Origin: Candidatus Peribacteria bacterium
GTDB lineage: Bacteria; Patescibacteria; JAEDAM01; Absconditabacterales; Absconditicoccaceae
Length of the DNA stretch: 14,398 nucleotides
Reading direction: 5' to 3'
NCBI GenBank assembly: GCA_031261265.1
Contig: JAISKI010000066.1
Span: forward strand, 1-14,398
The notes under the pieces are model-generated. The model worked only from the letters and a program-made list of their open reading frames with translations, did no database searches and was not told the origin of the DNA. The position numbers and the translations under genes were made by a program. This document shows, piece by piece, positions 9,162 to 14,398 of this stretch; within the stretch, counting starts at the first letter, position 1; each line of letters starts with the position of its first letter.

Positions 9162-10716
9162 CAATAAACATTGTCTTACTCCTATATTGAATCGCTTCCG
9201 CTAAATGTTTCACTAAAACTTGCTCCTCTGCCTGCATATCTGCAATAGTCCTAGCAAGCTTGATCGTCCTGTGGACGACTCTCCCTGATAAATTTAAACT
9301 CCTAGAAGCCTGAGAAAGAAAATCTTTACATTCACTGGTCAAAGGGATAATCTCTTGTAATTCCTTCGCCGTCATATGAGCATTTGCATGCAGAGGTAAA
9401 CCTTTGAACCTTTCTTGCTGGATTTTTCGTGCGGAAACCACTTTTGATTTCAGACTTTCAGAGTTTTCTCCTCTCTGATTTTCGAGAATCGTATCAATAT
9501 TTTCTCTCGGCACCTCCAAAATAATATCAATTCTATCCAATAAAGGGCCAGAAATTTTATTTTGATATCTTTTAATATCCATCGCCGAACAAGAGCATGC
9601 TTTATGTCTATCTTTATAATATCCACATTTACAAGGATTCATCGAAGCAATAAACATAAAATTTGCTGGGTATTCCACGGTTCAGGAAACTCTCGAAATG
9701 GTCACAGATCTCTCTTCCAAAGGCTGACGAAGTACCTCTAAGGTCTCCCTAGGAAATTCAGTCAACTCATCGAAAAAAAGGATCCCTTTATGTGCGAGCG
9801 AAACCTCTCCAGGCGTAAGTTGACTACCTCCTCAGATAATGGAAAATCTGGATGCAGTATGATGAATTTGTCTAAAAGGTCTCTGCGTGATCAGAGGCAT
9901 CTCTTTATTGAGTTTTCCAATCACAGAATAAATCTGACTCACTTCAAGGATTTCCGAAAAATCTAGAGGTGGTAAGATGCTCTGCATCGCTTTACTCATC
10001 ATCGTCTTTCAGCTTCCTGGAGCTCCAATCATTAAAGCATTATGAAATCCTGCTGTAGCGATTGCCAACGCTCTTTTAGCAAAAATTTGTCCCTTGATGT
10101 ACTGAAAATCATTTTCAATGAGCTGAGAATCAGAGAGACTATGAATATCTTTGGGAACCGCAACATGAGGTAATTCCTTGCCAAGCACAAAATAGTCTAC
10201 CAAATCAGAAAAATGCTCAATAGGATAGACCGAAATATCAGGGATATACTCCAACTCAAAGAGATTTTCTTTGGGGATAAAAAATTCTTTTCGTCACTTT
10301 TTCTTGGCAGAAAGTACACAAGGGAGCAAACCATTAATCCTTTTCACACTACCATCCAAGCCTAATTCTCCGAAAAATAGTCCGTTTTCTACCTTATCTT
10401 TGTGCTGAAAATGCCCTTCTTGCATAAGGAGTAAAAGTGACAATGCCATAGGAAGATCAAATCCTGTCCCGACTTTTCTGATATCACTCGGAGCCAAATT
10501 GAGAATAAATTTGAGATTAGGTAATTTAATATTACAATTTCTAAAGGTACCACGGATACGCTCTTTGGCTTCTTTGATCATAATATCGGCTAAACCGATA
10601 ATCTCAATAGTTGGAAGAGCTTTACTAGAATCCACTTCTATATGGATTTCATGTCCAATTAATCAAATATTAGTGAACGTTTTAATAATTTGTACCATTG
10701 TAATAATGTCTGTCAT
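9151..10716 (-). CDS. comM: ComM/YifB family Mg-chelatase-like AAA+ ATPase
   Basis: 521 residues, the normal family length of about 500, with five UGA codons read as Gly (residues 18, 141, 236, 295, 345) and a TAG stop. ComM is a hexameric branch-migration helicase that extends integration of incoming DNA during natural transformation. An N-terminal Lon-protease-like fold with ELGLDG comes first. Walker A GAPGSGKT (231-238) follows, whose final Gly is encoded by UGA. Then come [17 protein letters not shown] (295-311), Walker B FFDE (D316, E317) and the cysteine motif NPCKCGYY with C374 and C376. The C-terminal Mg-chelatase helical domain ends the protein. An internal ATG at 10698 fits the usual family N-terminus slightly better (MVQII) and is a real alternative start. 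The end overlaps the start of ftsK, so the two form an operon. Confidence 0.94.
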
Positions 10717-10726
10717 AAATAATCGA

Positions 10727-10754
10727 TATATAGTCAAAAAATAGTAAATTGCAA
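10727..10754 (-). promoter_or_regulatory. Candidate promoter of the comM-ftsK operon
   Basis: On the minus strand TTGCAA (10749-10754), 16 bases and TATATA (10727-10732). A start near 10720 would make the ATG at 10716 almost leaderless, or give a leader of about 20 bases to the ATG at 10698, which favours the second start. The surrounding sequence is A/T-rich, so the match is moderate. Confidence 0.4.
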
Positions 10755-10794
10755 GAGAAAATGAGTCGCATTTCACAATCTACAAACCGAGCTA

Positions 10795-10822
10795 TTGACT
10801 TTCATAGACATATCCTTATATT
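10795..10822 (+). promoter_or_regulatory. Promoter of the HTH/sigma-4/alpha-CTD-like gene
   Basis: TTGACT (10795-10800), a 16-base spacer and TATATT (10817-10822), each matching the consensus in five of six positions. Transcription would start near 10829, leaving an A-rich leader of about 28 bases before the ATG at 10857. It is arranged back to back with the comM promoter, so the 140-base gap between the two genes is a divergent control region. Confidence 0.65.
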
Positions 10823-10856
10823 CTTATTAGAATAAAAACTCTTAAAAAAACAAAAT

Positions 10857-12101
10857 ATGAACAACAACAAAAGATTTCAGCTCCATGCTGAAGAAATGAA
10901 ACAATTATTTGAGGCAGAAATTCCTCATTATTGCATTGCTGAGATCATGCAGATCTCTAGAGCAACGGTAGCTAAAGATGTTGCACGAGTTGAGAAACAA
11001 TTTGGGATCAGGATAAAAACTCCTAAAAGCCCCTATCAACTTTATGCAAGTATGCTAAAAGTGTATGCCGAAGGATTTCAAGTGGAAGAGAAAACTCCCC
11101 TATGGAAGTGTGCAGAAAAAATTCTCGAAGTAGAAAAACTCCACTTGGCAATGCGTGGCAGTATTGAGCTCTGGGAACGATTAAAATTCCCCTCGCCCTA
11201 TTATCAGATTTCTTTTTATTTCTTGCCTTACGTTGATTTACTCAGGGCATTGTATGGAGATAATTTCTTGGGAATCCATCCTAAAGGGATTGATGAGGTA
11301 CTGGAAGACTATACGAGACGCTTTTGGAAAGCTGTCGCAAAAGGTGAAGTACCCAACAGGAAATCGGTACACTCTGTAGAGGACGGTATTGAAGTATTCG
11401 CTGAGTGGATGTCCAGACAAAGTAGAGAAGAACTGACTACTCTCTCTTTGAAGGAGGAGAGCATCGTAGGAGCTTTTCAGGAGATCTTTGAAGAATGTCT
11501 TTCACCAGAAGAAATCAGACTTTTGCAAATGAGATTCGGAATTCAACAGGCAGAAAAGCAATCTCTGAAACGGATCGCTATCCTCTGGGGAGTTGATGAC
11601 AAAAGGGCGAACTACCTCATAAACAGAGCAATAAAAAAACTGAAAGAATCTCTGTATCAAAAACTTGATCCTTATCTGAAGAGCCAAGGAAAAATTACCC
11701 TCCAGCAAGAGAAAATCAAGGGATTGGAATCAGAAAAGAATGAGAGACTCGCCTTATTAAAGCGACGAGGAGAGGAAGCAGTCCCCACAGAATCCAGAAG
11801 TACGGAAAGTACTGAACGAAGTGAACGTGAAGAACTGATAAAGTTTCTTACCACAAACTTATGGAAATCTAATCTTTTTAGTGTCAGAACCGCTAATTCT
11901 CTAAAAAGTACTGATTCTGACTACATCTACCAACTTTGTGAACCCGGACATTGGAGACAGATCGTAGAGAAAAAAATCAGGAATTTCGGAAAGAAATGTT
12001 TAGAAGAGGTGCTCCATGTCTTTGAAGTTCATCATTGCATCCCAAAAAACATTGATAAAGAAACTCTTCGTATTTGTGAAGAGATGGTACTGATGAAGTA
12101 A
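10857..12101 (+). CDS. Putative transcription regulator: HTH, sigma-region-4-like and alpha-CTD-like domains
   Basis: 414 residues, stop TAA, no UGA codon. I do not recognise it as a named gene. Three DNA-binding-like modules can be seen. Residues 8-50 form an HTH (IAEIMQISRATVAKDVARVE). Residues 214-264 resemble sigma70 region 4: a LSPEEIRLLQMRFGI helix, then LKRIAILWGVDDKRANYLINRAIKKLKE, compared with the usual EIG-x-x-x-GV-T-R-E-R-V-R-Q-I-E-x-x-A-L-x-K-L-R. Residues 340-391 resemble the RNA polymerase alpha C-terminal domain, with FSVRTANSLKS and IRNFGKKCLEEVLHV matching the SVRAxNxLK and xNFGxKSLxEI signatures. A middle region (60-210) matches nothing I know. A charged, partly coiled linker (276-330) joins the last two modules. 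Region 2 of sigma is absent, so it is unlikely to be a working sigma factor. A role at promoters is inference. It is the only plus-strand gene and has its own promoter and terminator. Confidence 0.7.
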   Translation: MNNNKRFQLHAEEMKQLFEAEIPHYCIAEIMQISRATVAKDVARVEKQFGIRIKTPKSPYQLYASMLKVYAEGFQVEEKTPLWKCAEKILEVEKLHLAMRGSIELWERLKFPSPYYQISFYFLPYVDLLRALYGDNFLGIHPKGIDEVLEDYTRRFWKAVAKGEVPNRKSVHSVEDGIEVFAEWMSRQSREELTTLSLKEESIVGAFQEIFEECLSPEEIRLLQMRFGIQQAEKQSLKRIAILWGVDDKRANYLINRAIKKLKESLYQKLDPYLKSQGKITLQQEKIKGLESEKNERLALLKRRGEEAVPTESRSTESTERSEREELIKFLTTNLWKSNLFSVRTANSLKSTDSDYIYQLCEPGHWRQIVEKKIRNFGKKCLEEVLHVFEVHHCIPKNIDKETLRICEEMVLMK

Positions 12102-12113
12102 GAAAAAACTTTA

Positions 12114-12150
12114 GAAAAAAGGCTGATAGGATATACTTATCAGCTTTTTT
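12114..12150. terminator. Shared bidirectional terminator between convergent genes
   Basis: GCTGATA (12122-12128) and TATCAGC (12138-12144) form a perfect stem with a 9-base loop. It is flanked by an A-run on the left and T6 on the right, which extend the stem around one bulged G. It serves the plus-strand regulator gene (stop at 12101). On the minus strand it follows the FemAB gene, whose TAA stop (12149-12151) overlaps its edge. Confidence 0.85.
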
Positions 12151-13171
12151 AATGCTTTGAGCGAAATTCTGTATACCATTTAAATACCTTATAGAGCCAC
12201 GTATTCAGAACTAAGTCGAAATTTCCATACAGCTCAATTTTACTTCATCATAACGACTCTTTGAAGGCACTTACTCCTGTCAGAGGATGTTCGGGGAAAC
12301 CTGTCGGTGCTCCTCCCATCATATCACAGTAATCATATCCGTGTTCTCTCGCTCGTCCGAACGCTCTGAACTTCAAATATTGCTGACCTCCGTAGCTATT
12401 TTTTCCTCTCTCGGCGAAGCCGTAGAGGTAGACGAGATGATTATCATCTAAAAGGCAGATACTTCCTGCGATAATCTCGCCTTCATGCAAGGTCAGAAAG
12501 ATATGTCCACAATTATTTTTTTCCAGATACTCCATCAGATCGTAGAACTGCTTTTTCGTAATCGGAGCGAATCCTTTGAATCCCGCTACTTTCGCTCGTT
12601 TCTGGTAAAATTCTTCGTATTGGTCTGGACTCGCCAATTGGAAATCTATATTTTTACTAAATCCATGCTTCACTTTCTGCTTCGCACCGCTATTCATTTC
12701 TTCCATTAAGTCTTCATCAGACTTATCGATGAAGTAAATAATATTACTCTGAGGCATATTCTCACGGAAGGCGAGGGAAAGTCCGTATTCCTGAGTGATT
12801 TTTTCACGAACATTCAGCCTCATCTGTTTGATGTCGTTGACGAAATCCCCTTCTCTCGCTCCACAGTTTTCAAAGCTGATAATCTCATTGAGAAATCAGA
12901 ACTGAAAGGAGATATTTCCTCGCTTATTCCCGTAGTTTTTTTGGATTCTGGCGAGTTCGGAGCGGATGAAGTCAGGATCTGAGGGAAGTTCTATTCCCAT
13001 GATTTGGTATCGTTGCAGGGAGAGAGGTCAGATTTTTTTTCTTTTTATCAATCAAAAATAGTCCTGCCCAAAAAGTCTGATAGAAAAATGCTGTTTGTGA
13101 TAGACTTTGGCTTGAATGTCTTTTCGGATTTGGGTTTGGTAGAGATTGTAGTATTTCTGTTTGAGGACCAT
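12149..13171 (-). CDS. FemAB-family aminoacyltransferase
   Basis: 340 residues with UGA = Gly, typical for FemAB/FemX proteins; stop TAA. The family uses aminoacyl-tRNA to add amino acids to the peptidoglycan stem peptide of lipid II in the cytoplasm, building interpeptide bridges. Its two GNAT-like halves are visible: an N-terminal half to about residue 160, and a second with EGEIIAGSICLLDD and the YLYGFA stretch. The glycine-rich YDYCDMMGG and the C-terminal FKESLGG-x-x-x-x-YGNFDLV follow, the latter matching the conserved end of the family. That GG pair (308-309) is encoded by two consecutive UGA codons; others lie at 40, 48 and 92. The ATG at 13171 follows an in-frame TAA six codons before the nearest plausible start, and no Shine-Dalgarno sequence is seen. 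It starts 27 bases after the nuclease gene and probably shares its transcript. The amino acid added cannot be read. Confidence 0.88.
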
Positions 13172-13198
13172 TCGAGGAATGGGAAGGATAAAGGAATG

Positions 13199-14212
13199 TT
13201 ATTGCATAGCATTTTCTAATTCATCCGTATTTGGTAGATATTGAGAGAATTCTTCAGGAAGTTGGGTAAAAGAATATTCTGCTATACCCATAGGTTGATT
13301 ACTTTTATTTAAGGCGTATTCTACCACCGTAGCATTTTTTGTTTTACAAATAATCAATCCAATAGTTTCTTTATCGTCTTCTGCCTTCACCTGTTCATCT
13401 ATCGCTGTCATATAAAAACCTAGTTGTCCTATGTGTTCTGGTTTAAATTCTGTAGTTTTAAGTTCAATGACGATAAATCTTTTGAGAATATAGTGATAGA
13501 AAAGTAAATCTATATAAAATTCTTGGTTGCCTACCGTAAGTTTGTATTGTTTCCCTACAAATGCAAACCCTTTTCAGAGTTCTATCAGGAATTTTGTAAT
13601 ATTTTGCACCAATGCTTCTTCAATGTCCTTTTCTTTTGCCTGCTGTGATAACTCCAAAAAATCCAGAATATACCTCTCTTTAAAACTCTCCTGGATAGGA
13701 GTAATATTTTCCTCTTTTATCGTAATTGCAAAATTATTTGAAAGATTAGGAGTTCTCTGAAAAAGCTGACTCTCTATTTGGTGATCCAAAACAACCCTAG
13801 ACCACCCGTTTTCTATAGTTTTAACTATATAAAATAATGCTTCTGAATTTTCTTTTACCTTATCTAGAAGTAGTCTAATATGTCATCGAGGAATTTGTCC
13901 CACAAGCTGTGGGACTATTTGTTGCTCACCAAAAAAAAGAAACATTTTTTTCATATAGAAGAGGTTTGAGCGAGAAAAACCACTCATATCAGGGAAGCTC
14001 AATTTCAAATCTTTCTCGATCTGTTCAATCAATTTATCTCACCGATTTGTTTCTTTCTGTTTAAGGGTAATATGCTTTCCAATTTCATAGTAAAGAGAAA
14101 TAAGTTCTCTATTTACAGACCTGATAGCCGTATGCTTGGAATGTAGAATTTGTTGTTTAATTACTTCCAAAAAATGTTGATATTCTGATGTGGTCGGGAG
14201 AAATTGAGACAT
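13199..14212 (-). CDS. DUF1016 / YhcG-family PD-(D/E)XK nuclease-like protein
   Basis: 337 residues with UGA = Gly, close to the family length of about 340; stop TAA. The N-terminal DUF1016 helical domain covers about 10-190, with SVNRELISLYYEIGKHI, FPDMSGFSRSNLFYMKKMF and IPRGHIRLLLDKV. The C-terminal nuclease-like domain begins with LGKGFAFVGKQY and has the catalytic pattern D235, then E250-x-K252 (FYIDLLFYH, VIELK). UGA codons at residues 58, 110 and 213 all fall on family glycines. Relatives are often found near restriction or other defence genes and move between genomes; none of those neighbours is in this window. Function is poorly known, possibly DNA or RNA cleavage. The ATG at 14212 gives the usual start (MSQ...); an upstream TTG at 14269 would only add a hydrophobic extension. 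FemAB follows 27 bases downstream. Confidence 0.9.
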
Positions 14213-14241
14213 AAGTAAGGGAATGGGAATAAAGTGATGAT

Positions 14242-14269
14242 AGAATAAGGAAATGCAGAAGAAAAACAA
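14242..14269 (-). promoter_or_regulatory. Weak candidate promoter of the nuclease-FemAB pair
   Basis: On the minus strand TTGTTT (14264-14269), 16 bases and TATTCT (14242-14247), about 30 bases before the ATG at 14212. Each box matches the consensus only in about four positions. I list it because the spacing agrees with the other promoters here. Confidence 0.3.
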
Positions 14270-14292
14270 GGTTTGGATAAAATAAATTAATA

Positions 14293-14328
14293 AAACAGCC
14301 CTAAACTTATGGGGCTGTTTCTTTTTTT
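14293..14328. terminator. Intrinsic terminator hairpin at the right end
   Basis: AAACAGCCC (14293-14301) pairs with GGGCTGTTT (14312-14320) around a 10-base loop and is followed by CTTTTTTT on the plus strand. The other side is also T-rich on the minus strand. It most likely ends a minus-strand gene entering from the right, insulating the nuclease gene. A minus-strand frame open from the window edge to a TAG near 14335 could be that gene's tail, but it is too short to call. Confidence 0.65.
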
Positions 14329-14398
14329 ATCTACTAATATTTTTCTCTTCAAAAAAAGGTGATAATCCTTATTGTGTAGTTATCAAGCAAACACATGG

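Noticed and set aside
10857..12101. A complete sigma factor
   Set aside because: Only a region-4-like module is visible; there is no region 2 helix for -10 recognition and melting, and an alpha-CTD-like domain follows instead.
13897..13915. Perfect hairpin with GTCCCACA / TGTGGGAC arms
   Set aside because: It lies inside the DUF1016 gene and is explained by the codons for VPQLVGQ; no proper T-run follows, so I do not call it a terminator.
1242..14212. A cluster of pseudogenes broken by many stop codons
   Set aside because: All interruptions are UGA only, all fragments of each gene stay in one frame, and the UGA positions match conserved glycines. Recoding explains this and decay does not.
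5300..14212. UGA read as tryptophan (code 4) or as selenocysteine
   Set aside because: UGG tryptophans are plentiful in the same proteins, and UGA falls in Walker A, GIIGPA and GKGFAFVG, where tryptophan or selenocysteine would not fit. There are far too many sites for selenocysteine.

Overview
The window comes from an organism that reads UGA as glycine (genetic code 25), which points to the candidate phyla Absconditabacteria (SR1) or Gracilibacteria (BD1-5/GN02). Read with the standard code, most genes here look broken into fragments. Read with UGA = Gly, the fragments join in a single frame into full-length, recognisable proteins. The UGA codons fall on glycines that are invariant in their families, for example the last glycine of the ComM Walker A motif. 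At least 32 in-frame UGA codons occur in six genes, and all eight complete genes stop at UAA or UAG. The DNA is AT-rich and no start codon has an obvious Shine-Dalgarno sequence.

Layout from left to right. Positions 1-197 hold nothing I can call, and 198-226 is a terminator. A GT26 (WecG/TagA/CpsF) glycosyltransferase lies at 248-1051 (-). A short dispersed repeat follows at about 1083-1270. Next is a 1290-residue surface protein (1242-5114, -) with an N-terminal hydrophobic segment, about six InlB-like B-repeats, Ig-like domains and a C-terminal S-layer-homology-like module. A fusion of a P-loop domain with a HIGH-superfamily nucleotidyltransferase lies at 5300-6775 (-). The overlapping pair comM then ftsK (10716 down to 6849, -) comes next. 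A divergent plus-strand gene (10857-12101) encodes an unusual regulator with an N-terminal HTH, a sigma-region-4-like HTH and an RNA polymerase alpha-CTD-like domain. A convergent pair on the minus strand, a FemAB-family aminoacyltransferase (12149-13171) and upstream of it a DUF1016/YhcG nuclease (13199-14212), completes the window. A terminator hairpin lies at the right end.

The genes form a mixed chromosomal neighbourhood. The envelope is represented by the glycosyltransferase, surface protein and FemAB. DNA processing is represented by FtsK, ComM and the DUF1016 nuclease. ComM suggests that natural transformation may be retained. Six candidate promoters share a TTG-type -35 box, a spacer of 16 or 17 bases and a TAT-like -10 box.
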